Positions 21,066 to 27,648 of a stretch of DNA of 38,277 bases are shown piece after piece. Under the pieces are notes generated by a model, which saw only the letters and a list, made by a program, of their open reading frames with translations, was not told the origin of the DNA and searched no databases. The DNA comes from a virus: the IMG/VR virus record IMGVR_UViG_3300042868_003903, positions 1 through 38,277 of that record; one strand, given 5' to 3'. The position numbers and the translations under genes were made by a program. Position 1 is the first letter of the stretch, and every line of letters begins with the position of its first letter.

Positions 21066-21292
21066 GCGCCCCGTTTATCGCTGTCGGCCCCGAAAATCTC
21101 GGCGAACCGTTGTCCAGCATGCTGACGTGCCCACACTGCGGCGCAGAGCACGCGATAGAACACAGCGGGCCGAGCAAGCAGCTTGCGGCAGATGGATCGT
21201 GGGAGGCGGGGCCGTCTGGACTGTTGCAGTTCTACGTCTGCCCGCAGGCGGGAACGTTCCTCGTTGGGATTGAGAACAGGAGGATCAGATGA
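21062..21292 (+). CDS. Small protein with a CPHC zinc-knuckle-like motif
   Basis: A 76-residue protein starting at GTG 21062 (coupled as GTGA). LTCPHCGAEHAIEHSG gives one CxxC pair, and FYVCPQAGTF a further Cys. It has a beta-rich C-terminus GTFLVGIENRRIR. The pattern recalls small zinc-ribbon proteins but the second pair is incomplete. Function unknown. Confidence 0.6.
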   Translation: MSAPFIAVGPENLGEPLSSMLTCPHCGAEHAIEHSGPSKQLAADGSWEAGPSGLLQFYVCPQAGTFLVGIENRRIR

Positions 21293-21465
21293 CCGACAGA
21301 CAATGCTGCGACGGCCTGTGTATGCAGGGCCGGTCTTGCCCGTACCGCGAGGCTTGCACGCTGGAGGATTCGCCGCACCCGAAGCGCGACATCGCGTTTG
21401 AGGTGCTGTGCTGGGTGGCGGGCGTCGTCACCGTGGTTGCGATTGTGGTGGGGGTGGTGGGATGA
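21289..21465 (+). CDS. Cys-rich small membrane protein
   Basis: A 58-residue protein with four Cys in the first 24 residues plus one more (MTDRQCCDGLCMQGRSCPYR, then EACTL). One C-terminal membrane span follows (VLCWVAGVVTVVAIVVGVVG). The ATG overlaps the previous stop as ATGA, and the stop overlaps the next start. A membrane-anchored metal-binding or disulfide peptide is plausible. Not recognised as a family. Confidence 0.6.
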   Translation: MTDRQCCDGLCMQGRSCPYREACTLEDSPHPKRDIAFEVLCWVAGVVTVVAIVVGVVG

Positions 21466-21749
21466 GCACGCAGGCTAAAGCACTGCGGCTGGCCGATGAG
21501 CTTGATGCAGTTCCAGAAACAGGGGCAGATCCTGACTTGATACAGGAAACCGCCGCCGAACTGCGCCGGTTGCACGCTGATGCCGAGCGCTACCGCTACC
21601 TGCGCAACCGCAACCCGCAGGAAATCCTACCTGTCATCGGCCCTGCCGCAGGGGTGTGGATCGACTGCGACGACGAGAACGGGGAGTTGACGCTCCTCAC
21701 CGGCGAAGACGCTGATGCCGCTATCGACGCGGCGATGGGGAAGAAATGA
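21462..21749 (+). CDS. Small hypothetical phage protein
   Basis: A 95-residue acidic protein: ALRLADELDAVPETGADPDL, ETAAELRRLHADAERYRYLR and a C-terminal GEDADAAIDAAMGKK. The pattern AELRRLHA..ERYRYLR...... is common among small phage early proteins of unknown function. It is coupled at both ends by ATGA overlaps. Confidence 0.75.
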   Translation: MSTQAKALRLADELDAVPETGADPDLIQETAAELRRLHADAERYRYLRNRNPQEILPVIGPAAGVWIDCDDENGELTLLTGEDADAAIDAAMGKK

Positions 21750-22135
21750 CCACCCTACGAACCGCCGCCCAGCAGGCGCTGGAGGCGTTGAAGTCATGCA
21801 GCGCCGTACCGCACTGGCCTGCGTTGCAGCCCACTATCACCGCCCTCCGCGACGCGCTGGCGCAGGAGGAGCAGGAGCCTGGGCAAGCAGAGTGCGAAAA
21901 ACTCGCTCACTGGATGCGCAGCATGGGCTACGCCACCGGCCACGGCGACACCATCGAAGACCTGCTGGACCACCTCGGCACGCAGATTGCGGAGGGGCTG
22001 GAGGCCGAGGTGCTGATGGAACGCGAGGCGTGTGCGAAGGTGTGTGACGAGTTGGCGGATGTCAGCAATCTTGTGTACGCAGGGCGCGCAGCAATGCACT
22101 GCGCCGCCTCCATTCGAGCAAGGAGCAAGACATGA
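21746..22135 (+). CDS. Hypothetical protein, TLRxAAQQALEAL family
   Basis: A 129-residue protein. The N-terminus MTTLRTAAQQALEALKSCSA and the following LRDALAQEEQEP are shared with the gene at 22762, with 28 identical bases at 21853-21880. The C-terminal part has LEAEVLMEREACAKVCDELA and a Cys-containing AAMHCAASIRARS, common in phage accessory genes. ATGA coupling at both ends. Function unknown. Confidence 0.75.
   Translation: MTTLRTAAQQALEALKSCSAVPHWPALQPTITALRDALAQEEQEPGQAECEKLAHWMRSMGYATGHGDTIEDLLDHLGTQIAEGLEAEVLMEREACAKVCDELADVSNLVYAGRAAMHCAASIRARSKT
21853..21880 (+). repeat. 28 bp exact direct repeat, copy 1
   Basis: Identical to 22869-22896; it encodes the ALAQEEQEP segment in two paralogous genes. 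Exact identity over synonymous positions points to recent duplication or recombination. Confidence 0.85.
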
Positions 22136-22308
22136 AACAACGTACCAGAATCAGAAGACTCAAGGCTCACCTCTACCCGTGGTGGATCTACGCAGCCCGC
22201 CGCCGGGCACATGTGCGGGCCATTCGAGTCAAACTGAGCGCTGCGCTGCGAGAGGCTTACGAAAGGGAGCAAGCATTACCACCGAAGCCATCCACGTCGT
22301 CCCCCTGA
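22132..22308 (+). CDS. Small basic protein
   Basis: A 58-residue basic protein (MKQRTRIRRLKAHLYPWWIY, then ARRRAHVRAIRVKLSAALRE) with ATGA coupling to the previous gene. Its 3' end overlaps the next frame by 34 bases. The family is not recognised; composition fits a helical nucleic-acid- or membrane-surface-binding peptide. Confidence 0.55.
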   Translation: MKQRTRIRRLKAHLYPWWIYAARRRAHVRAIRVKLSAALREAYEREQALPPKPSTSSP

Positions 22309-22442
22309 ACGACCTGCGCGAGCATAACGCCAGCGCGGACTGCTGGTGCAAACCCACCGAGGAGGATGAGTGGCCCGGTGTCTGGGTGCATCACTCGATG
22401 GACAAGCGCGAAGAGTACGAGCAAGGAAGGATGACATCATGA
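22275..22442 (+). CDS. Small conserved protein (HVVPLNDLREH...CWCKP) with a possible ATT start
   Basis: About 55 residues. The frame encodes HVVPLNDLREHNASADCWCK followed by PGVWVHHSMDKREEYEQGR, a pattern I recognise from many phage small proteins. No ATG or GTG is available at a sensible place. ATT at 22275 follows GGGAG by 6 bases and gives the expected N-terminus, so a rare ATT start is proposed. Longer readings would run through the two genes upstream. The stop overlaps the next ATG as ATGA. Confidence 0.6.
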   Translation: MTTEAIHVVPLNDLREHNASADCWCKPTEEDEWPGVWVHHSMDKREEYEQGRMTS

Positions 22443-22765
22443 CCGACAGAGAACTACTGGAGTTCGCTGCGAAGGCGGCGAGACTGGATTACTCCTCGCA
22501 AGATGGTCGCGTCAGTGACTGGCGTCCAGGTCGAGAAAATGTACTCGTTCCTTGGAACCCTCTTGACGACGACGGCGATGCGCTGCGGCTGGCGGTGAAG
22601 TTGGGAATCATCATTGAGTACCGCCGAGAAATCCCCGCCTGCTTTGCGTACCACTACAACTCAAATCTTGAGGTCGTACAGCGCAACGATCAACTTGACC
22701 CCTACGCCGCCACCCGCCGCGCCATCGTACGTGCTGCGGCAGAGATTGGGAGGAACATGGCATGA
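22439..22765 (+). CDS. Hypothetical phage accessory protein
   Basis: A 108-residue protein: MTDRELLEFAAKAARLDYSS, WNPLDDDGDALRLAVKLGII and DPYAATRRAIVRAAAEIGR. This is a familiar phage accessory pattern of unknown function (resembling NinX/DUF2591-like small proteins). It is coupled by ATGA to both neighbours. Confidence 0.75.
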   Translation: MTDRELLEFAAKAARLDYSSQDGRVSDWRPGRENVLVPWNPLDDDGDALRLAVKLGIIIEYRREIPACFAYHYNSNLEVVQRNDQLDPYAATRRAIVRAAAEIGRNMA

Positions 22766-22962
22766 CCACACTGAGACAGGCAGCACAGCAGACGTTGGGC
22801 GCGTTGGAAGGCGAGCTACCGGGTTGGCTTACTCCGGCGCAAGCAAGGGCAATCATCGCCCTGCGCGCCGCGCTGGCGCAGGAGGAGCAGGAGCCTAAGC
22901 CATGCCCAACCTGCGAAGCCTTGGCCCGCACGGTAATGATGGATCAGACAGGGAGAGCTTGA
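22762..22962 (+). CDS. Small protein, TLRxAAQQALEAL family, with CPTC motif
   Basis: A 66-residue protein: MTTLRQAAQQTLGALEGELP, then IIALRAALAQEEQEPKPCPT. It is a truncated paralogue of the gene at 21746 with a different C-terminus (CPTCEALARTVMMD) containing one CxxC. ATGA coupled to the previous gene; its stop overlaps the next start as TGATG. Confidence 0.7.
   Translation: MTTLRQAAQQTLGALEGELPGWLTPAQARAIIALRAALAQEEQEPKPCPTCEALARTVMMDQTGRA
22869..22896 (+). repeat. 28 bp exact direct repeat, copy 2
   Basis: Identical to 21853-21880, within the paralogous small gene at 22762. Confidence 0.85.
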
Positions 22963-23318
22963 TGCGACCAGATAACTGCCCCATCGGCGGGCACCCATGC
23001 CAGTCGCTTTGTGTTGACGCATGCACCGCCCAAGTTCGCCGCGACGCGCAGCAGGAGCAGGTGGCGCCCTACGCCTGGATGGCTGTCGGAGGTTCAATCT
23101 GGCGACACAAAACCAGCGAAGACGACGTGCCCCTCTACACCCACCCACCCCGCCGCGAGTGGCAACGGTTGACGAATGAGGAGATGTACGGTTTGTATCG
23201 ACGCGCAGGACTGGAGGCGTATTACCCGCGAGATGGTGTGGTGCAGGGCGACTACGACAGGCGGATTGAAGCATATGCCCGCGCCATCGAGGCCAAGATA
23301 AAAAAGAAGAATGCATGA
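22962..23318 (+). CDS. Hypothetical phage protein
   Basis: A 118-residue protein. The N-terminus is Cys-rich (NCPIGGHPCQSLCVDACTAQ). The middle (APYAWMAVGGSIWRHKTSED, VPLYTHPPRREWQRLTNEEM) and the C-terminal RRIEAYARAIEAKIKKKN match a common phage accessory family whose hallmark is the PLYT.PP.R.W..LT.EE segment. Function unknown. Coupled by TGATG and ATGA overlaps. Confidence 0.75.
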   Translation: MRPDNCPIGGHPCQSLCVDACTAQVRRDAQQEQVAPYAWMAVGGSIWRHKTSEDDVPLYTHPPRREWQRLTNEEMYGLYRRAGLEAYYPRDGVVQGDYDRRIEAYARAIEAKIKKKNA

Positions 23319-23557
23319 CCCTCCCCGCCGACGTCGCCCGCTGCGCGGGGTACGGTGCTGCCGAGTGCAACACCTGCCGCCGCTACACCGATCCGCCGCA
23401 TGAGCGGCAGACATGGACAGGCCCATGGGAACTCGAAGGGGTTCCTTGTGAAATGAGGATACCAAGTGGCCAAACGAACCGGATCCAAGCAATCCAAGAT
23501 CGTCGACATGATCGGCCTGCTGGTGCGCGCACCGCGTACGATAGCCGAGTTGGTTGA
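23315..23557 (+). CDS. Small Cys-containing protein with a C-terminal overlap extension
   Basis: An 80-residue frame. The first half (CAGYGAAECNTCRRYTDPPH, then GPWELEGVPCEMRI) matches small phage proteins that normally end near the last Cys-Glu-x-Arg. Here no stop occurs there, and about 30 extra residues run through the start of the next gene in another frame (overlap 23466-23557). A lost stop codon is the likely cause. Confidence 0.6.
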   Translation: MTLPADVARCAGYGAAECNTCRRYTDPPHERQTWTGPWELEGVPCEMRIPSGQTNRIQAIQDRRHDRPAGARTAYDSRVG

Positions 23558-23681
23558 ACTCACCGGCATGGACCGCACAGCGCTTTACTGGTGGCTGAGA
23601 CTGATGACGGAGGAAGGATTGCTGCGCTGCGAAAAGCTTGGCAGGTTTCACGTCTACCACTGGAGCGCACCATGCAAATAA
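23466..23681 (+). CDS. Winged-helix DNA-binding protein
   Basis: A 71-residue protein with a clear winged helix: KIVDMIGLLVRAPRTIAELV, ELTGMDRTALYWWLRLMTEE and GLLRCEKLGRFHVYHW as the wing. The start is GTG at 23466 with GAGG 8 bases upstream. It is likely a transcription regulator of the phage or host. It overlaps the previous frame by 92 bases and the next gene by 10. Confidence 0.8.
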   Translation: MAKRTGSKQSKIVDMIGLLVRAPRTIAELVELTGMDRTALYWWLRLMTEEGLLRCEKLGRFHVYHWSAPCK

Positions 23682-24076
23682 CACTCAGCCAAGCCGCCCA
23701 ACGCCTACTGGACGCCCTCGCCGCCGCCATGCCGTATGCACCGCACCGCGCAGAGTTCGACATCGTGGCAGATGCGGCCGACGATCTGCGCGCCGCACTC
23801 AAACGCGAGGAAGAAGCCCTAGCGTGGCTTGAGGAGCGCAAGCGGCACTGGAGGCGAGAACTGGAGCGGATGCGCGCCGCACCCGAATGCCCGCACGGCT
23901 CTGATGAGGCGTGCAAGCTGTGCTATCTGGAGCAACAGGCAACGCCACAGCAAGACCCAGAGCTATCCGCTGCCCTCGGCTACCCAGGAGGCATTAGCGA
24001 TCCCGTGCTGAACCGCGTGGAACTGCTGCGCATGGTCGCGGAGATGCGATTGGCGCAACTTGCCGCGCCTCAATAA
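23672..24076 (+). CDS. Hypothetical protein, last gene of the rightward operon
   Basis: A 134-residue helical protein. Its start (MQITLSQAAQRLLDALAAAM) is a distant member of the TLRxAAQQALEAL group. It has a long charged helix (KREEEALAWLEERKRHWRRE) and two Cys pairs split by spacing (CPHGSDEACKLC), possible zinc ligands. It ends inside the last codons of the opposing endolysin gene (overlap 24070-24076). Confidence 0.7.
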   Translation: MQITLSQAAQRLLDALAAAMPYAPHRAEFDIVADAADDLRAALKREEEALAWLEERKRHWRRELERMRAAPECPHGSDEACKLCYLEQQATPQQDPELSAALGYPGGISDPVLNRVELLRMVAEMRLAQLAAPQ

Positions 24077-24441
24077 CTCCAAATCGTCGGCGTCTCCCGC
24101 AGATCGACGTGCAGGAACCTGCCGATGCCCTTCTGCTGGACGCCGACGCCCTTGAACCCCGCATCGAGCGCCAGGCGCAGCAGCGTGACGGCCTCGGAGC
24201 CGCTGATGCCGATGTCCGCAGCCAGGCCCGTCGTGTGCATCCCAGGATGCACCTTCTGGGCCTCCACAGGGTGCTGTGGGCAGCGATAGCCACTGGTGAT
24301 GTGCAGAGGCTTGCCGTAGGCGCTGCGCAGCGCCTGAAGGCGTTCTAGGAACTCCGGGCGCATCTCGTTGCGTCCGCAGCCGCAGCGGCAAGTGAACTCC
24401 TCGCGGGTGAAATTGGGGTAATTAGACCATTGAATGGTCAT
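24070..24441 (-). CDS. Endolysin, M15-type D,D-/L,D-peptidase
   Basis: A 123-residue Zn peptidase of the peptidase_M15_3 type. It shows LHITSGYRCPQHPVE at about 46-60, HPGMHTTGLAADI with Zn ligands H69 and D76, and the third ligand H111 in RFLHVDL. It cleaves peptidoglycan cross-links for lysis or for septal wall damage. No signal peptide is seen, so it needs the holin(s). The ATG at 24441 has GGAGG; the longer reading to 24507 overlaps the HNH gene and lacks support. It is the last gene of the late operon. Confidence 0.9.
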   Translation of the reverse strand: MTIQWSNYPNFTREEFTCRCGCGRNEMRPEFLERLQALRSAYGKPLHITSGYRCPQHPVEAQKVHPGMHTTGLAADIGISGSEAVTLLRLALDAGFKGVGVQQKGIGRFLHVDLRETPTIWSY

Positions 24442-24952
24442 GTCGCCTCCATTCATTTCTTGCAAGCGCGTTGACGTAAGCAACATGCACTCCAAAACGC
24501 TTGGCAATCTCTGCTCGGCGCTCTTTTGCGGAAACAGCGGCTCTAATGTCTAATACATCTTTTGACGACAGCTTAGCGTTGGGACATTTTTCTCCAGCAA
24601 GAAAAGTTCCGTGCGTTAGCCTATCTTTGGAATTTTCTGCGCGAGTTGCCCACCGTAAATTTGATGAAGTGTTGTTAGTTCGAACACCATCATTGTGAGC
24701 AACCTCGTGCAAATCAGTTGGCGGCTCACCATGAAACGCCATGCACACCAATCTGTGAACAGCAAATGTTTTTGCAATTCCTTTTGCGCAAAGGCTTACA
24801 TAACAATACCCGGTGCGCTTGTTAATTTTTTGTTTAATGGCGCCAGTTTTTGTTCCTTGTGAAGGCAAAACCCTGGCAATTTCTCCAAAGTTGCTAACCA
24901 AATATGCCCGAGAAAATTCGGGCACTGGCACGGGCATCCATTCAGCGTCCAT
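24422..24952 (-). CDS. Homing endonuclease, NUMOD4-HNH type
   Basis: A 176-residue selfish nuclease. The NUMOD4 motif lies at about 5-30 (WMPVPVPEFSRAYLVSNFGE). The HNH core spans about 64-105 (AVHRLVCMAFHG, HEVAHNDGVRTNNTSSNLRW). A C-terminal helix-turn-helix region follows (KLSSKDVLDIRAAVSAKERR, IAKRFGVHVAYVNALARN). The DNA is AT-rich compared with its neighbours, a sign of separate origin. It is wedged between the holin-like gene (TGATG overlap) and the endolysin (20-base overlap). It may have inserted without breaking the lysis genes. Confidence 0.9.
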   Translation of the reverse strand: MDAEWMPVPVPEFSRAYLVSNFGEIARVLPSQGTKTGAIKQKINKRTGYCYVSLCAKGIAKTFAVHRLVCMAFHGEPPTDLHEVAHNDGVRTNNTSSNLRWATRAENSKDRLTHGTFLAGEKCPNAKLSSKDVLDIRAAVSAKERRAEIAKRFGVHVAYVNALARNEWRRHDHSMV

Positions 24953-25119
24953 CACTGCCGCCGCTTGTCCCACACGCTCCACGTCACGCCAGCCGCAGCG
25001 GAAGCGCCGCTGATGATGGCGTCCATCGTGCCGCCGTCAATGCCCCACTTGACGGCAAAGCCGCCAGCCAGAGCCGTCAGGATGTGGCGCACAAGCGCCT
25101 GAATGATCGTTGCGTTCAT
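24952..25119 (-). CDS. Small holin-like protein, Pam3-gp28 type
   Basis: A 55-residue protein: MNATIIQALVRHILTALAGG, then FAVKWGIDGGTMDAIISGAS and AAAGVTWSVWDKRRQ. The pattern ALVRH.LTALGG...  ... WS.WDKR matches the Pam3-gp28 putative holin family, with two weak hydrophobic spans. It lies between the secreted protein and the homing gene. The ATG at 25119 overlaps the previous stop as ATGA. Confidence 0.78.
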   Translation of the reverse strand: MNATIIQALVRHILTALAGGFAVKWGIDGGTMDAIISGASAAAGVTWSVWDKRRQ

Positions 25120-25388
25120 AGTTTCTCCGGTTCACGAAAAGCGCCAATCGGCACCGTGGAATAGTCCCCGTCCAACCAAGCAATGCTCACCTGATCCGGT
25201 GGCCGCACCAGCCAGCACCCACTGATGGTGCGTTTGCCGTCAGTGATCACCGCCCACAGCGCACGCTCTTGACACGGGCCTGCGACGTTGTGCAGTTCCA
25301 GACGGATGTTCTGGTGCGTGGCGATGGCCACGACGTTAGCGTTCGCGGCACCGGCCGCGAGGAGTAGAGCCAGTGCCGCGTGTTTCAT
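25116..25388 (-). CDS. Small secreted/periplasmic protein of the lysis cassette
   Basis: A 90-residue protein with a signal peptide (MKHAALALLLAAGAANA, cleavage expected after ANA). The mature part has two Cys (GPCQERAL, SGCWLVRP) that may pair. No lipobox Cys is seen, so it is not an Rz1-type lipoprotein. The position between two holin-type genes suggests a spanin- or antiholin-like job, but this is inference. ATGA coupled at both ends. Confidence 0.65.
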   Translation of the reverse strand: MKHAALALLLAAGAANANVVAIATHQNIRLELHNVAGPCQERALWAVITDGKRTISGCWLVRPPDQVSIAWLDGDYSTVPIGAFREPEKL

Positions 25389-25591
25389 TCCCCGTCCCTG
25401 CCAAAGAAGTGCAACCGTCCCCAGCGATACAGCAGAAAGCCGATCTGGAGAACGAGGTAGAGCAGTGTCGCCCAGAGGATCATGTCGTTGACCTGCATAC
25501 CGGCGATTGTGGCACCCGCTACCGTCACAGGGGGAGCCGCCTTTGTGACTTCTGTCACGATGTCCGACTTTTGCTCTAAGGTGAGGTTCAT
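25385..25591 (-). CDS. Putative holin with one membrane span
   Basis: A 68-residue protein with a soluble N-terminus (MNLTLEQKSDIVTEVTKAAP) and a strong hydrophobic segment (VNDMILWATLLYLVLQIGFL) at about residues 34-53. A charged tail (YRWGRLHFFGRDGE) follows. This layout fits small phage holins encoded after ejection genes. The ATG at 25591 overlaps the preceding stop as ATGA. Confidence 0.75.
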   Translation of the reverse strand: MNLTLEQKSDIVTEVTKAAPPVTVAGATIAGMQVNDMILWATLLYLVLQIGFLLYRWGRLHFFGRDGE

Positions 25592-27648
25592 GGCGCGGTC
25601 AGGGCGTTGATGGGTTCGGGGGCGAGGGCGTTTTCTGCCTTGCGAGACAGTTCGCCGATTGTCGGGGCAACTGCCGCGCGCGCCGCAGGAATGACTGCTT
25701 GGCCGACGCCAGACGTGGAAATGTCAGTGACAAGGCGCAGCAGCTTCTGGCGCTCTTTTACCGGTAAGCCATCCAGCAAGTCAATCATTCCCTGATTAGA
25801 CTCGGCCGCTTTGCGGATCATGTCAATGGTCTTCTTGTCAACGCGCTTTTCGACGTCGGCAAGCCGCATATTCGCAGCCGTGATCGTTGGGCTGAACCAG
25901 TTGGGAAGCCGCAACTTTGCGCGATTGGCTTCTAGGATTTGCGCCAGCTCGCCCCTGCCGCCTGCAGCCTTTTCTGCCGCCAGTTTGTCCGCCTCAACGA
26001 TGCGCGCAACCTTGTCCAGCGTCGGCATCTCTGCGGTCATCTCTTTGAAGATGCTGTAGCGGCCAGGCCCGAAGATCGCCTCCACCGCATCAGGGTTGTC
26101 GCCGCGCACCAGCCTGACGTAATCCTGCGGGTTCCCCTTGAACATGTCCAACGCCTGCGCGGCCATTTGCTTGCGCGCAATAACGTCCATGCCCTTGCTG
26201 TAAGTGTCAAGATATTGACGCCACCCAGTGCCGCCCGCCTGCTCAATCGCGTTGTCAATAAGCGGGCGGAACTTATCCACAACTGCCGCAGTGACCTTTG
26301 CTGCCGCTTTCGGATCGTCCTGCTTCAAGACATCCCGCACGCGCTGCGCCACGCCTTCTTTGCGCAGCGTGTACAGGTCGTGCGCGTCAATGACACCACC
26401 GTTGCGCTGCGCGAGCGTGAGCAAGTCGTCTTTCAGCAGTGACATGACTCGCGTCACATCCGTGCTGGCGCGAATGCCGGGCGTGTTGAGCGTTGTGTCA
26501 ATTCGCTGCACCACAGGATTGATGTCCAGTGGACGCAGCCCGTACGCCTCTAGGCTTCCAATCTGCCGATCAATAAAATCCCGCTCGGCTCGACGCTGGC
26601 GGGAGATGTCTGCAAAAAGATTGGACGCCTCCTGCTGTTGGGCTCCAGCCGCCGCTTGCACGCGGGCTGTTTGCCGGGCGCTGACGGATGGAATTTGTCC
26701 AGGAACCACGCGCTGCAACTGCTGAACGGCAGACTCCGTGCGTTGCGCGGCTTCAGTGCCCGTTCTGCCGGCTTCTTGCAGCGCCGACACCATTGAGCCC
26801 TGTTTCTGCTGCCTGCGAGGCACCAGCGCATTCATCATCCGCTGGGCCTCATTGGCCGCAGCAAGCTCCGTTTCACGCATCGGCGACGTGATGTCGGTCA
26901 GTTGCTTCTTGCCGGCTTCCGCAGTCTCGCGCGCCGCAGTGGCTGACGGGCCGCCCGCTAGGCCGGCCAATTGACCCTGCGACAGAGCCTTCTGCCGGCG
27001 CGCAACGTCCGCAGCAAAGTCTGTGGGCTCAAAGGCCAACAGTGCTTGCCAAGCCTGCCGAGGCGACCCCGCCGTCGCTTGGGCCGGCGTCATGCCAAGT
27101 TCTGCGCCTTGCAGTGCGGCGCGAAGATTTGCGGCTTCCGGCCCCGCAGCCTGCCGAGCAATGTTGACGGCTTTGTTCTGCGGCAGCGATCGCAGGTAGT
27201 CCAGTCCACGCGCGCCAGCACGAATAGCAGACGCGGCACCTCGTCCAATCAGTTCGCCGGCAACCGCTTCCTGTACCGCGCCCTGCACGTCAGGTTGCTG
27301 ACCTTGCAATAATTCCGCTCCAGTGCGCGCCCCAGTGAAACCGGCAATACCGCCGGCAACGCCGCCTATAGCTGCGGGCACGGGGCCAGCGGGGGCCATT
27401 GCGGTAGCGCCTCGGATTGCACCGCCGGCGCCCGCAAGCATTTCCGCAGACGGTTGAAGCGCGCCAACAATCTGACCGACGTTGCGCTGGACGCCTTGCG
27501 CAACCCTGCGCCCAACAGGAATCTCGGCCGCAGGCGGCGCCTGATACGGTCCAGCACCCGGAATCTGTCCTGGCGGTGTTGCAGACGCTTCTGCCCTGCG
27601 ACGACGTGCTCGCGCAACCGCAAGCGCGCGCTGCTGCTCGACAGTCAT
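25588..27648 (-). CDS. Ejection/internal virion protein (large, helical)
   Basis: A 686-residue, Ala/Gln/Arg-rich protein in the position of P22 gp16. It has a Gly/Ala-rich segment at about 65-115 (MLAGAGGAIRGATAMAPAGP ... GGIAGFTGARTG) that could insert in a membrane. Long helices and NFSP-like NWFSPTITAANMRLADVEKR follow near 600-625. It is expected to enter the cell with the DNA. The ATG at 27648 overlaps the previous stop as ATGA. A longer reading to 27687 is rejected as it overlaps coding sequence. Assignment rests on size, order and composition. Confidence 0.7.
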   Translation of the reverse strand: MTVEQQRALAVARARRRRAEASATPPGQIPGAGPYQAPPAAEIPVGRRVAQGVQRNVGQIVGALQPSAEMLAGAGGAIRGATAMAPAGPVPAAIGGVAGGIAGFTGARTGAELLQGQQPDVQGAVQEAVAGELIGRGAASAIRAGARGLDYLRSLPQNKAVNIARQAAGPEAANLRAALQGAELGMTPAQATAGSPRQAWQALLAFEPTDFAADVARRQKALSQGQLAGLAGGPSATAARETAEAGKKQLTDITSPMRETELAAANEAQRMMNALVPRRQQKQGSMVSALQEAGRTGTEAAQRTESAVQQLQRVVPGQIPSVSARQTARVQAAAGAQQQEASNLFADISRQRRAERDFIDRQIGSLEAYGLRPLDINPVVQRIDTTLNTPGIRASTDVTRVMSLLKDDLLTLAQRNGGVIDAHDLYTLRKEGVAQRVRDVLKQDDPKAAAKVTAAVVDKFRPLIDNAIEQAGGTGWRQYLDTYSKGMDVIARKQMAAQALDMFKGNPQDYVRLVRGDNPDAVEAIFGPGRYSIFKEMTAEMPTLDKVARIVEADKLAAEKAAGGRGELAQILEANRAKLRLPNWFSPTITAANMRLADVEKRVDKKTIDMIRKAAESNQGMIDLLDGLPVKERQKLLRLVTDISTSGVGQAVIPAARAAVAPTIGELSRKAENALAPEPINALTAP

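Noticed and set aside
24952-25119. Spanin (Rz/Rz1) pair near the lysis genes
   Set aside because: No coiled-coil Rz and no lipobox lipoprotein nested in another frame was found around 24950-25590; the secreted protein lacks a lipobox.
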